Origin: Glandiceps talaboti
Taxonomy: Eukaryota; Hemichordata; Enteropneusta; Spengelidae
Direction of reading: 5' to 3'
DNA length: 64,000 nt
Assembly (NCBI RefSeq): GCF_964340395.1
Contig: NC_135556.1
Span: 22,074,223-22,138,222 of the forward strand
Part shown: piece by piece, positions 1 through 39,930 of the stretch
Numbering within the stretch: position 1 is the first letter of the stretch
How the letters are laid out: each line of letters begins with the position of its first letter
Made by a program: the position numbers and the translations under genes
The notes under the pieces: model-generated
The model's input: only the letters and a program-made list of their open reading frames with translations
What the model was told of the DNA's origin: nothing
The model's database searches: none

Positions 1-905
1 ATGGAGAATCGCCCACATGTACGGGTAAGTTATGGGGTAACTGAGTCCAAAATACATTGACCTTTTCCAAAGCATAATGATCCACCTTAAAAGTTAATAG
101 GTTTTTGACAGATTTGTTCTCATTTTCACCAGAGATGGTTCATAAGTGTCTGATGTTGGCTGGAATTTCCAGCCACAAACCAGAGATGGTTCATAGGTCT
201 CTGTGGTTGGCTTAAATTTCAAGCCACAAACCAGAGATGGTTCATAAGTGTCTGATGTTGGCTGGAATTTCCAGCCACGAACTATCGCTGGTTCATAGGT
301 CTCTGTGGTTGGCTGGAATTTCAAGCCACAAACCAGAGATGGTTCATAGGTCTCTGTGGTTGGCTGGAATTTCCAGCCACAGACCTTAAAAATCACCCAT
401 ATTATGCACAAAGTGGTGAAGAAAAATAGCCTATTTCCACTTTTTTTATGCATATAATGACCATGAAATTGACCATTTGGAATGGTCAATGTATTTTGGA
501 CTCAGTTGGGTGGAGAATCGCCCACTTGTACAGGTAAGTTATGGGGTGGCGAATCGTCCACGTGTACGGGTAAGTTATCGGATGGAGAATCACCTACTTG
601 TGAGGGTAAATTATTGGATGGAGAATCGTCTACTTGCATGGGTAAGTTATTATATGGGGTGGAGAATCACCTACGTGTATGGGTAAGTTGTTGGATGGAG
701 AATCGCCTACGTGTACGGGTAAGATATGGGATGGAGAATCGCCCACGTGAACGGGTAAGTTATGGGGTGAAGAATCGCCTACGTGTACGTACGTGTAATT
801 TATGGGATGGACAATCGCCTATGTGTATGGATAAGTTATTGGATGAAGAATCGCTAAGTTATGGGATGGAGAATTGTCCGCGGGGTAAGTTATGGGGTGG
901 AGAAT
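1..905. repeat. Minisatellite with splice-donor-like units, interrupted by a TIR element
   Basis: Degenerate 36-42 bp units built on GTTATGGGGTGGAGAATCGC followed by a variable ACGTGTACGGGTAA part. One unit lies at 1-38 and about ten at 508-905; the block between is a 469-bp insertion. Open frames across this array are by-products of stop-poor units and are not called as genes. The array lies in the intron just upstream of the transmembrane exon at 1089. Confidence 0.85.
39..507. mobile_element. 469-bp TIR element carrying its own 40-bp tandem array
   Basis: Both ends carry the inverted sequence AACTGAGTCCAAAATACATT, and the similarity runs on for about 32 bp. The flanks are GGGT at 35-38 and GGGT at 508-511. 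Removing the element plus one GGGT restores the surrounding minisatellite unit (ATGGGGTGGAG), so the boundaries are well supported. The interior (111-385) is about seven copies of a 40-bp unit (TTCATAGGTCTCTGTGGTTG and relatives). There is no transposase frame, so this is a non-autonomous DNA transposon. A 4-bp GGGT duplication does not point to one superfamily. Confidence 0.8.
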
Positions 906-1088
906 CGCCCATTTTGTACAGGTGTCTCGCCATATATGGCAACAATACGCTACTTTCCCCTTCTTGATAGCTGGTACAACATAATATCTTAAGTTGCATA
1001 GTCATCATTTAGATTGCTATACATTTTCAGTAAGTGTTTATGTGACTCGTTTATGAGCATTCATTTCATTTTTTTTACGATTTGAAAG

Positions 1089-27704
<26,616 letters not shown>

Positions 27705-27807
27705 CCAAAAATAAGAGTTTTGGCAGTTAATTCCATGACATATATTTTGGGAGTTATTCCTCAAAATCATTTATATGGTAACTAAAGTATTATTTATATT
27801 TTATGTC

Positions 27808-27813
27808 AATAAA
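27808..27813 (+). terminator. Poly(A) signal AATAAA of the receptor gene
   Basis: The first AATAAA after the receptor stop codon (27702-27704), about 100 bp into the 3' UTR and followed by a T-rich stretch. It is the most likely 3' end, which would leave about 570 bp to the stop codon of the convergent START gene. Confidence 0.6.
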
Positions 27814-28384
27814 CTTTTTTTGGAAGAAATGACACGGGAAAACTGCAGTGGTTATGAGATAAAGAATTTTTTAAGTAGCAGAACAGTGAAGGTCATTCGG
27901 TAAAACAATATACTTTGAATAGAACAATCTCTGATTTCAGCAATATTGTACGTACACACATTGTGAACCCTTACACATCAAATAACTCATTCAAACATTA
28001 TTCTAATATGTGAGCAAATTATTGGATCAAAGGTCACCAACTTGAACTTAGTGAAAAAATCTCATCTATAAAAAATTATGAATGAGGAGAAGCATAATTA
28101 TCTTCACATCGATTGCATGCTTCGTACATTTACATTTGCTAACCCGTCCACTTTCTGTAAATTTGTATCTACGATGTTTTTTTTTTCAAAGATTAAGAAA
28201 TAATCATATACGTAATAATGAAATGTCTTCCAATTGTGAATCATTCAGTTTTAAGAATTAAAATATCAAACTTAATATTTATATGTGTCCTATCTATGCT
28301 ATATTTCATACACTTTCTTGCATTTTTTAGCTTTCGACATGTGACAGTCACATGACGTACACTCACACGACGGTTCACATAACA
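27814..28384. other. Intergenic space between convergent genes
   Basis: AT-rich sequence between the 3' ends of the receptor and START genes. It must contain the 3' UTR of the START gene on the - strand, but no clear poly(A) signal was recognised. No other feature is seen. Confidence 0.5.
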
Positions 28385-31300
28385 TTAAAACTTTCCAGCG
28401 TTGATAAGCTTCATAGTCGTCTTGACGTGGTTTACTATCGTCTTAGGTGTCACTTGTTCAACCAGTGTCTGAGGGAATAGTTTAATGTCACTCTGTGTCA
28501 AACCAATGACATGGGTTTTGTTTGGATCCCTGGCAATATTGACAGAAAAAAATTATGTTAGATTACAATGCAAATATTAATCAAGCTGCAAGAAGAGAAT
28601 GAGATGAACTGAGGTCTAGGAGATGTCTAGATGTTGGTAGTAGTATCAACATTTTCTCATAGTACTAGAGTCTAACTAAACAACTAATAAACCATGTGTG
28701 ACAGACATCACAGTCGAAATGATCACAAGATGTGATGAGATACCACACATGGTTTTGAATCTTAATTTTGAATCGTAACGACTTACACACTCAGGCTGTA
28801 GGGTGGACTGTAGTGATAAGTGGTTCTCATCAACAATGTCAATATTGAAAAAAAAATGGTGCACCTAATCACTTTTTGCAGATTGATATATTCTTATCAT
28901 GAGAACTGAGGCATTTAGAATTGTCCTGTAAATACCACGACACTTAAAGTTTTGGAGACAGAGAGACAGAATACTTTATCAAAGACAGATAATTTTCGCA
29001 CCCCCCCCCCTTCGCCTTCGCGCTCTCAGAAAATTCCATGTGCCCCCTAAATGAATCCAAGAATTTTCGTAGCCACTCCCCAGGCTATGCAGATATTTGT
29101 AATGCTGTATCCCCATCCCCTCCCCAACACATTCTGGAGATGTATAATTGTCTTGAGTAAGAAAATGTTACCCAACATACTAACCCTTCCACTGGAAAGA
29201 TGAATCGACCAGAAGGGTACGGAATACCCCGGACATATCCATCCAAGACAGGACACTTTGGATGATCGACGTGCCCATCTGGAAATAAAATAGATACATA
29301 TAACATACGAAGAGTTAGTTGGAGAAGACATTGGACACGATAGTGCATACATTTTAGATCAATTCACAAAGCTGAACGCCACAGTTACATGTCAAACACA
29401 AAAGTGAAGTCTTCAAACCTGTAATGAAGTAGTGTTTACTGACATGATTCCTAAGTTTATCTAAAAAGTAGACAGTTTTATAGAGTTTAGAAGGGCACTC
29501 CACTTTTCTTAATAACAGTTGGTGTAATTATAAATAGAGATATTTAGCGAAAGCTTAGTAACCCCATCGAGTAGTATGCATAGTCAACACAGCGCGCACT
29601 TACATCAGTTGATTAGTCAAAGGTACCAACCCGCCGTAGAGGGCATATATGTCAGTTAATTTGGTAAGAAGTTCAGGCAGCGCCTAGTCTCGCTGCCAGA
29701 CTCGCATGACTCGTGACTATCGTCCCTAAGCGTTGTATGTTGAGCGGCTCAGCCGCGAGAAGAGAGGGACTTATCCCGAGTCTAGCTGGAAGCGTTTGGA
29801 TAAAAAAAAATACCCGCCAAGTCCCTCACTTCTCGCGGCGAAGCCGCTCGGCATACATAAAAAGATTAGGGACGATAGTCAAGAATCTGGCAGTGCGACT
29901 AGGCAACGCCCTGCAAGGGTACAGTCACTGCTTAGGAAAGAAAATTTATAATTTAGGCAACTAATACAAAAGATTTGTTTGATTTTAAACATTATCCAGA
30001 TTTTCATTTGATTTTGCCAAAATCTACTGACAGAACAGACTTAGATGTAATAATTGTAGCGTTATGTTTTGATTTTGAGCTTTGGAGCTTTGTTTTCTTA
30101 GTATTTTATAGTTTGAAGTTTGAAGTACGTTTGCTGGTTTTGCACTACTTTTGAGTGCAACTTGAACCCGGAATGATAAAAAAAAATCAAAGCCAAAAAT
30201 AAAAAACTAACGCTATAATTATTGCACCTAGAGCACACCGAAATTCATTGAGTTGTTAATACGTTATTTTCGTCAAGAGAACTACAACCATTATCTACTG
30301 TTCTTTGTATCCCATGGCACCCCCCCCCCCCACCACGTAAAGTTGAACAAGACCACTGATCAGTGGAAACCGTAGTCTCGGTTACCCAGACTGTTGCCGC
30401 TAGGGGTGAAGCCCTCAACGACTAGAGTCTGGGTAACTAAGACTATGGAAAGCATTGAGCAAAGTGAGGAACGTTTATAAAGCTGTAGTCAAATTGTGAT
30501 CAATTGGTGATCTGCAACATACATTATACCACAGACAAGGAAAAAACACAGTTGTGTTGAAGGGAACACACTTTTATGGTTTAGACTTTTAAACGATTTA
30601 CTGACTATCATAAATGCTTTATGAATGATATGATGAAGATTGCAATCTCACAATTTTCGCAATAAATATCTCAATTTAATTTCTACTTACGATATACACA
30701 GTAATAGTCTTTGTCTGAATCAGACATCTTGGCGCATCGTACGACGTTGATCAATTCTCTTGGAGAGATAAGACCTAGCATTACACTTTTTGACAGTGTT
30801 CGAAATACTTTGGTATTCTGTTTCAAACGTAGTACAAAAAAATACAATTATAAAGTCATATTGTTTAAATTTGGGATATGATAACGTGAATCAGATGAAG
30901 AATTGCAATTCTCTAAGAGTCTGACTGTAACACAATGAAGAGTATTCGGTTGACTACCTGCAGAAATCTGCTCGAAACGACAACATCATGAATTTATAGT
31001 GCCACTAAACATTTACAATTTTATAATTTAAAACATTTGTGGGTTGACAGGCAGCGAAAAATTTACGAATCCCCAAGGTCTGTTAAATTGCTGTTTTAGA
31101 AATAATGGTGACAGTTCCGGGTTTTTTGTTTGATTGTTTGTTTGTTTGTTTGTTTGTTTGTTTGTTTGTTTGTTTGTTTGTTTGTTTGTTTGTTTGTTTG
31201 CTAGTTTTTAGAATAGGGTTCTATCAAGTTTAGTTTAGTAGCGAAAAAAGTTACAACATCCATTCCTCCTCTCCACTCCTTGGGCTATTGAATCACTAAT

Positions 31301-32851
31301 ATTAAAACAGGAAATATATTTTTTACAAATCGATAGTCCATTGCAATGTGACTAGCTATGGCACCTGTCAGTGATTTGATATTGGTACAGTATATCCATG
31401 CCTACCTCGTCAATCACTTCTGTTATATCGACCACTTCAAGAAGTTCATTGATTCTCTTCAAATTATCTAGATTAGAGGTGAAACTATAAACCGATTCTG
31501 GCGACGCATTGACTGTAAACTCACTCCGATATCTGAAAGAAACAAAGTGTAAAATTTCGGAAGGCTGGTAATTCTTTTCTAGAAAAAAATTAATCATACT
31601 TTTTGCGCAAGGTGCACGCTCTGAGAAAAAATCGTGTGGATTTATCCCAGGCGATTTATTCCCTGTCTGAAAAGTTGGACACGAGATATATCAAACGAAA
31701 GAATTCAACGAGTTCCGGCTGGGGTTGAGGTGAGGGGTAAAGCTATAACCCTTTATTTCGTTTAAACACAAACAAGTCTTGTATCAGTTCATTTGAAGGG
31801 TAACGTACCCAAGGCTGTCGCCAATGTTTCACGGACAATAATATGCGACTTTGACCTTAAACATTTATATAAAGCATTTTCAAGTGACTTACATCACTCC
31901 ATCGAATTCTCTTGACGGTTTGCAGAATAACTTGACTCCATCCTACAAAGCAACAAGACTGCGTGTCAGTGAAGAAACATCTTGGTTAACAGAGAGATTT
32001 GCGAACAAGTGAGCTATCTGTTATCTCCATGGCAACATGAGTCTAAGTGTACACGTATGATAAATATCTTTAATATATATACGACTTAATTTTCAAATTT
32101 TTCTGAAATTTGTCGAAAACATAGTTTCCAGGTTGTCGATTTTCAAGTTTTTCTGAGGCTTATATTAAACTCCTATTTTCAGGCAAAATGTAGACATTTG
32201 ACCCTTAGTTTTTGGTTGAAATGTAGAATTTGACCCCTACTTTAGCGTTTGTGCTTGTAATCAGAACTCGCCTGAGTAAACTTCACGCATTACGTACCAA
32301 ACAGAATACCTCCCCCCCCCCCCATCATATCCTGCCAGCAGATCCTGATATACATGTAATACAGTTAACATAGCTAAAGTGTGTGTGTGGATTCATAATA
32401 CATGTTCCTTGGCCATACAACATTTGTTATTCGTATGTGTTGGTACAGGGTTGTAATTACAGAATACAACCATTTTGAAATCCGTTCGAAGTCTTCGATT
32501 GACTTCCTCGCTTCATTAAAAAAATTAACTTCTACTGCATATTTCAAAGATTCATGTAGTGAAACAGAAATACTGCAGAGCAATACCAATCGATGATAGA
32601 GGACGGGTTGACATTGAGTCCCGTTACATTAATTGAATGTCACTGAGTTTGTATAAGCAATAATGAATGCATAAAATATGATATTCTTTAAAGGGGTAAA
32701 TAAAATATGACACCCATCATTCTAATGTCATTGGGCAATATACCAGAATACTTACTGAGTTTGACTTCAGTTTCCAGTCAGTGTCACTAATATAAACTTG
32801 AAGCTTTGTCAGGATGTTGTCCAGGATAGCCTCGTAGTCTATATCTGCCAT
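28385..32851 (-). CDS. START-domain lipid-transfer protein, STARD4/5/6 type
   Basis: Six exons on the - strand: 32756-32851, 31893-31942, 31406-31532, 30691-30817, 29185-29278, 28385-28529. All have GT-AG borders and matching phases, giving 639 nt and 212 residues, the normal size for the single-domain STARD4/5/6 group. The START fold fills the whole protein: N-terminal helix (MADIDYEAILDNILTKLQ), DGVKLFCKPS, YRSEFTVNASPESVY, the LGLISPRELINVVRC segment matching ISPRD of STARD5, HPKCPVLDGYVRG, YPSGRFIFP and the C-terminal helix (SDIKLFPQTLVEQVTPK to INAGKF). These proteins carry sterols or bile acids in the cytosol between membranes; the ligand cannot be inferred here. There is no targeting peptide. 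The 5' ATG context is AACAATGG. The gene is tail to tail with the receptor and on the same strand as the downstream-lying AFF gene. Which of STARD4, 5 or 6 is closest needs a tree. Confidence 0.92.
28530..29184 (-). other. Last intron of the START gene
   Basis: Plain intron with a C-run near 29000. Nothing else is seen. Confidence 0.6.
29674..29924. mobile_element. Hairpin-type inverted-repeat element (about 250 bp)
   Basis: Left arm 29674-29772 and right arm 29818-29924 are near-perfect inverses: GCCTAGTC at the tips, then CTGCCAGA, GACTATCGTCCCTAA, GCGGCT and CCGCGAGAAG, GAGGGACTT near a 45-bp loop. It is clearly GC-richer than the host intron of the START gene. No target duplication is certain. 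It looks like a foldback MITE; the open frame across it is an artefact. Confidence 0.8.
30369..30448. repeat. 80-bp imperfect hairpin
   Basis: Arms at 30369-30392 and 30425-30448 pair around GGTTACCCAGACT, with a GC-rich loop containing a second small stem (GGGTGAAGCCC). It lies in the same intron as the larger hairpin and is probably a small foldback element. Confidence 0.7.
31127..31200. repeat. (TTTG)n microsatellite
   Basis: About 18 tetranucleotide copies in the third intron of the START gene (between exons at 31406 and 30817). The remaining intron sequence between START exons shows nothing further. Confidence 0.95.
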
Positions 32852-34055
32852 TGTTGCATGTTCTGCATAGTGATAAGGAGACGATCACAGGTCAATAGTG
32901 CGACTGACCCCCAGTCCCTACAGGGACATTGACCCGACTATCTCTAGAGCTTAGCCAGCAATAACTTCATTAAGGAAGGAGTGATACTGAAGAATTATTG
33001 TCGTGTATAATGAATATATACATAGTATACTGATATAATAGAATTACATTATATTAATATAGGTAAAGTTTAAGGTGACACGGTAATCTAAACAAAATAA
33101 ACATTTTAACTTTATCATACCTGATCACCATGTGTGTACTTTGGTCTACAGGATTAGATTAGGGAGGCTTCAGTAAATATGGGACGATGGGAGGGGGGGG
33201 GGCTTATTGTTGTAACCGTCCTCTATATCTCCCATTCCGTTTTCTATAAAATGCCATTCACTCAATCTCCTTTCTCAAAAAAGTGACCCTCTTCTGTTCA
33301 AATTTTGCCAGATGTGAAGAGGGACACGAGTCTTGGAATCAATGGTAAGGATTCTATCCCACCACATTGGTGTTTAATAAACTTACTTTAAATCTATTTT
33401 TTTGTATGTGTACATTGTATTTCATTTTTATCAAATTCATGTATATGTACTGCGTGAATAAACAATTAAGTAATAAATAGATAGTAAATAATAAAAGATA
33501 AATAAATACAAGATAAATAAATATTAAAAAACTCACATTGATGGACAGCGCCCTCTACGGGAGACTCCGTTATACTTATAAAGTACGATTTATGGCCATG
33601 TACTGGGGTGGGGGCATTAAACTTACACAAAAGAAGAGATAAAAACAAAATAGATATGCACGCATCCAAACATCCATGTATAGGACAGTACATTCACATA
33701 TACAAATGCTGGTAATGAAGATCAACTAAGGTTGAAGGAGGAAGTTCTTTTCCACCACCTCAGAACATTAGGGCTCACTAAAATGAATAAATAATAAAAG
33801 TAATTTCCTGCCATCTAACTGTGTCTATTCTATCTTATAGGGTGTCTGTTTCAGCTTGTTTTTTGGTGCTTGATTCTTTACATCTGTCTGCATTATATTG
33901 AAACTTTCCATGTGGTATAATTTTATTTTCTAATTGTTTGTTTGGATGTGTACTCCTGATTATCTTGCCTCCACAGTGCTAAAGGATTCAATTAAATGTA
34001 AGTGAGAATGTATTACCTATACATTTTGCTTTCCTCTATATAATTCACTAATCCA
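32852..34055. other. Intergenic, upstream of the START gene
   Basis: The 5' flank of the START gene on the - strand should include its promoter, but there is no clear TATA box, CpG-rich patch or other element. It includes G-run and A-rich stretches and no gene. Confidence 0.4.
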
Positions 34056-34217
34056 TCCATCCATCCATCCATCCATCATAGCATGCATGCATGGATAAAT
34101 ACATATATCTATCCATCCACCCACTTCCAATCCATGCATACACCTGTACACACGCACATGCTCACATACACAACACACACGACATACATGCATCTATCTA
34201 TCCATACATACATATGT

Positions 34218-34248
<31 letters not shown>

Positions 34249-34494
34249 TATATACACATTCATACATACATACATACATACATACATACATACATACATA
34301 CATACATACATACAAACATACATACATACATACATACATACATACATACATACATACATACATACATACATACAAACATACATACATACATACATACATA
34401 CATACATACATACATACATACATACATACAAACATACATACATACATACATACATACATACATACATACATACATACATACATACATACATACA
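34056..34494. repeat. (CATC)n, (CA)n and (TACA)n microsatellite cluster
   Basis: ATCC repeats at about 34050-34080, CA repeats at about 34216-34242 and TACA repeats at 34262-34494, the last interrupted by regularly spaced AAACA variants (near 34313, 34373 and 34429). Open frames are artefacts. Confidence 0.95.
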
Positions 34495-35501
34495 GAATAC
34501 AAAATCAAAAGCAACATAACCCTGTAACCACTCAAATGACTGACACTAACTTCAAAAACCATTATGAAAACTCGCACACTTTGAGGTGTTCTGTTTAATA
34601 ACCATAATAATGAACAGATGTCTGTGGAGATCAGTATTTTTCGACAATTTATATTCATATTGCATTTATATTAAACCTAAGCCTTCTCAAAAGAACACAA
34701 GATAGATAGAGAAGGAAAACTGTTTACAATCCAAGTATCTAAAGGTTCTGTACATGAAATGGGAAAATATACTTGGTATGGTCATGTGTATGTAAGAATA
34801 CAAAACAAGCACAACTTTTTCATTTTGTGTGCTGATTTGAACACATACATATTGTTTTGTCATTTACAACAGCTTTTGACAAAATAAAACAAAACAATGT
34901 CATAAAAATATACAAATGAGAACACAGAATCCTGCTACCAACATATACACAATTATTTCCTTGTTTTGTATCACTGGCAACAAATTCATTAGAAAACAAT
35001 ACCTCATTATGCTATACATCTTAAATAGCATAAATTATTTGCAGTTGCTTTTTTTTATTTCATTTTTTTAATAGCTGAAAACACAAGTTAATTTCAGAGA
35101 TTTTTTTTAGTCAGCTTCTTAAAAGGGGCAGCATGTGGTACAAGTTTTACTCTGAAATGTCCCATTGGCAGCTTGTGCTAGAAACTTATTTATTCATTTT
35201 TTTTGGCAGGATTCCATTACAATTGTGTTTCTCTCTCTCTCTCTCAAATACTTTGTTCAAATGTACATGAAAAAGTACACAGTTAGAAACATTAAATTAA
35301 CACACGAAATGTTATTACCACATAATTTTGAATGTTTTAAGTTTGAAAAATGAATAATTTCACAAGTTATGGAAATCATTGTTTGTGAAGCATATGACTG
35401 CAGGAAGATAATTTCAATTAACTGTAAATTCATCCAATGGCTATGATCCTACAAAAGAGTACTTCAACATTTTCTTATATGATTGCAGTATCATTGAATG
35501 T

Positions 35502-35618
35502 TGGTTACGTTGAGTAAAGTGATTTGTACATATCACATACTAGTTACATTAAGTTAAGTGATGTGTACAGATCACATACTAGTTACATTAAGTTAAGTGA
35601 TGTGTACAGATTACATGT
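35502..35618. repeat. 39-bp tandem repeat, three copies
   Basis: The unit TAGTTACATTAAGTTAAGTG then ATGTGTACAGATCACATAC has two good copies starting at 35541 and 35580 and a diverged one before. Confidence 0.85.
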
Positions 35619-38600
35619 TAAGACTGCTTACTGATTGGATAACCAAACTTGGCAGATTCTAAAACAATGCACTCAATTGGCCGTTTTTGACATTTTGGTT
35701 TCAGTGGCTAGCAAGTTATTGATACTGAGTTGAAAGGTCATGTTATGGAGTTGAAAGGTCATGCTACAACAATGTGTTTCTATATCTAGTAGAGAACAGT
35801 TTGTATTTTTCTCACCACCAGAAAACACAAAAACTAAAGGTTAAAATTTTTGTAAAAATGGGTTTTACAAGGTCATCAATAAATTGTTGCAATCTTTGCA
35901 TGATACTGTTTTTTCAATTTTGTTGCCTGTTTTTTTATCAATTGTTATGCAAGGTGTTTGTTTCCACTGAGTTCGGTCTCTATAATATGGGACGAGTAAA
36001 AATACTTTCTGGATCAGAAAACATGAACCTATCCAATCATCAAGTTCAACAAGATCATAATGTCTAATCATAACCATTGATAGTAGTAGTCAATATATAT
36101 CTTTTTCAAGTTCACATTCACATCGTTTTGTTTTGTAGGCAAGTCTGACGTATTTTGTCAAAAGTTCAATGATTTGAAATGGTGAAATGACAGTAATGTC
36201 CGTACCAGTATGTAGAATTATATGGAACATCTCTGATGTATTTCAGTCAGGTTCAAACCTGGTTGCAAAATTAAGGCTTTACAAACAACTTACAATTCAT
36301 ACACATATATTAATAAAATAAATACTTTTTTTTTATCTCTGTCTTCAATTGTGAAATAGGTTCCATCAGATTATATTTCATTCGAGTTAAATCCTGAGGT
36401 ACACACTTTTAAACCGTTCTATTTATCTACATATGGCATGATAATCCTCTAAAAAGTGCCTACATGGGTAGTTATATTAGCTGAAGAATTTAAATTAAGT
36501 AGTATACAGATTCACTGCAAGTGATACTTGCTTCAAGAAGTACTTTAGACAAAACTTTAACTTGATGACAGAATGGGTACATCTGATCCGTGATATTTTG
36601 GGACGTTAATGATAATAATAAAAATGAACTCTGAAAAAAAAAACTGTCTAGGTGGGAATCTTTGAATAGTACACTTCAGATTAACTGTTTGATATCTTGA
36701 TTTTTGCATAGTAATATCATACACTAAGAGTTCACTTTCTGGACGTTTGTTGTAGCATGACTTGTACAACAGAGGTTTCAAAACACCATATTCTAGTTAT
36801 CATAAAGACAAAAGATTATACAGTTAAGCCACTGAGGGCACTGTTCAGAAACTGAAAATGTAGGCGCCAACTAGTACTGTAGTGTACCTTGAAAATTGTC
36901 TTTTCGTGTCTTTTCATGGTATAAGTCTACTTTTAACCAATTTCAAAGAAACAGCTTTGACAAACTTTTCTTACTCAGTGACTGATTCTTGTTCTGTCAA
37001 GTGATTGGCCTCCTCCATCGTGAAAATCTTTACTTTTCACAATCTGGGACACCCCACACTTCCAATGAAAATGGCTGCAAAGTGGGTGTAACCAGAATAT
37101 GGTGCATTTTCAAATGTACAGACATTATGTTAGGAGACAAGGTACCATGAATGACTGAACAAAACTACTATGTGTGATAAAGGCAGTTGATACAACTGCA
37201 GAAAAAAATACCAGTGCATTTGCTTGAATGAAGTGATCTAAGAGAAGACTTCATGCAAAGACAAAATTAGGTAAAAACAACAAGATAACTGATACTAAAT
37301 AGAAGGTTCCTGTGATGTAGATTAATGTGACACTTTTATCAGTTTGTCTATATCTGTAGAAGCTATAATCTTGTTGTGAAATAAACTTTCATATAAGTTA
37401 ATAACCTTAACAGTCACACTCACACTTAATTGTTATAATGTACAGGTTCTAATCAGTAAACAGGGTTATAATATCCAGGATCCCATGATGTCTATACTTT
37501 GACAAGTTACTGACACTAATTATATTGCATGTCTTTGCATAAACCTTATCTCATTCCTGATTGCCATGAGCAAGCAAATGCACCGGTGTTATTTTGCGAG
37601 TTGTAAGTTGGCAGTTTACTAAGGAATAGTGATACAAGATTTGGTTTGGTTAATAAAAGGTACACTCCCTAATGAGTCTTCTACGATCTCTTCCAGCTAT
37701 TACTTTTAAAAGTAATTGATAACTTCTTGCAAAATAGTGATTCTGTGGTTTATTTACTTTTGTGACAAACCAAACAAAGTCTTTCTCAGTTATGATTAGG
37801 GCTGGTAATCTGCAGTCATAAAACAAAAAATGGAATATTTGTCAAAAATGTAAAAATCAAGTTGTGAGAAACAATGTGCCAAATGTACTTTCCCATCATT
37901 TTAATTGTGTTCTCAGTGCCTTGTCTAAGGCTAGTACTTTGCAATATCTAAATTTAAGAAGTTTAGCAACTACAGAAGCTGAAAAAATTGTACATATGTA
38001 CACCAAAGAAATAGAAATTCTCTTTTCTCATTCTGACATAAATAGTTCTGTATAATAAAGACAATACCATACAAAAAGACCTTCTCACAAAATTCACAAT
38101 CAAATACACAACTTCTTTATATATATAACTACAAAAATCATTTTAAGTGTACACATCTAAGTTCTGTTCACTTCTTATAACCTCTCAAGGAATGTTGTCT
38201 AGCATTTTTTATGGATTCTTTCCTTCCAATTCTGTGACAAATTCTCCTGTCAATTTTTATAATACTTTGAAGTTACCATCATAATGATATTCGTGATCTG
38301 TGAAGCACAAACCAATCAGCACAAAGCACTACAGCTGACACTGGCATTTCATTGGTCTGCATAGTTATGCAAATAAGACACCATGATGTTGGCCAATCTG
38401 ACCAACTGATTATTAACTATTGTACACATTTTTTCCCCCAGATGTGATGATAGGGAATATTCAAATTTTGTTAAAGACACATTTTCTATGATAAATTTGC
38501 AATTTGTCACAAAACATGACTAGGCTTCTGACTAGGTAAGTGATTACTTATTGTGTAAATATGTTTTCTGTTGTGTGTGTGTCTTTCAATTCAAACACAC

Positions 38601-39618
38601 TAAAACAACTGTGTCACAGAATCACAAGAAAATGAAACAAAGCTTTTTTGTGGACCCAGTTCCTGAAAACATGTGATGTGTATGGGTTGTGAAACTCTCC
38701 AGAATTCTACAAATTTCTACAGTATCTGATTGAAACCTATTTTTCATAGAATCCTAGTCTTAAGATGCTTCTAGTGTCCACCTCAAAACTCTGTTACCAG
38801 CCTACTTACATATTTCTACACATCAACAGAATAGCATACTTGAATTGACAACTTCAGTTCTCTCAAGATTTCATTACATTTGCAAAATAAAGAGTGTCTG
38901 CTTGTTCCCCTTCAGATCAAAATTATGGCAAATAAAAGTGATAGATAGTTCCAGCCTTTTTAAGTAAAATAGATCATGTAAATTGTCAAAGTATAGCATT
39001 ATATTAAAGAGAGACATGATATGAGATATGATTCATAGTTTTTGAAGACTTAGTCTAGAAGTTGCATGATTGTGAAATGTTGTCAGATAACTGACTTGAT
39101 TTTTTTTTTAACCTCTTGGGTTTAAAATGACATGTCAAAATGTAAATGTCTGTTGAAAGTATTTCATGATAAGGGAAGTAAGAATTGAGATCTGGTGTTA
39201 AAAGCAGATGACACTCTTTAAATTTACACTTTTTTGTATCTGTTTTAAAGTTTGCTAGTTGGACAAATAGGTGGGTAGAGTTCTGGAGTTATGGTAGATA
39301 AGGTCAGAGGTCATAGGCCATGATGAGGTCAGATTTGGACTGATAGTCACTTATATCAATGGAATCACAAATTTACATGGAAATTTACTTTGGTAAACTT
39401 ATTTCTTATAAACAAGTACAATATATGATATACTGTAACAGTAATATATTAACATGGAATCTCAGTACTAAGACTTAGACTCATCAATAGTTTAATGTGT
39501 TGTTTTTCACAATCAGATACAACTACTTGACATAGGTTTTATTTTTGTTTTAATTCTGTAAAGAATCCAAATCTGGCCTCACCCTTCTGAAGTGAAGCAT
39601 GAATAACATCAGGCAATA

Positions 39619-39622
<4 letters not shown>

Positions 39623-39653
<31 letters not shown>

Positions 39654-39682
39654 ATACATGCATGTAATAGTATGTATATATG

Positions 39683-39716
<34 letters not shown>

Positions 39717-39806
39717 TGTATGTATGTATGTATGTATGTATGTATGTATGTATGTATGTATGTATGTATGTATGTATGTATGTATGTATGTATGTGTGTG
39801 TATGTA

Positions 39807-39861
<55 letters not shown>

Positions 39862-39892
39862 ACGTACGTACGTACGTACGTACGTACATACA

Positions 39893-39923
<31 letters not shown>

Positions 39924-39930
39924 GTATGTC
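39623..39930. repeat. (GT)n/(TGTA)n/(TACG)n/(TACA)n self-complementary microsatellite
   Basis: GT repeats, then about 130 bp of TGTA, more GT, then TGTA passing through (TACG)7 into TACA. The block from about 39845 to 39903 is a perfect palindrome centred in the TACG run. Open frames on both strands are artefacts. Confidence 0.92.

Noticed and set aside
94-967. Repeat-like open frames on both strands (GWKFQPTTETYEP and similar)
   Set aside because: Generated by the 40-bp array of a TIR element and by the surrounding minisatellite.
29713-29964. Two overlapping open frames on the + strand
   Set aside because: They span the foldback element and its loop; no homology.
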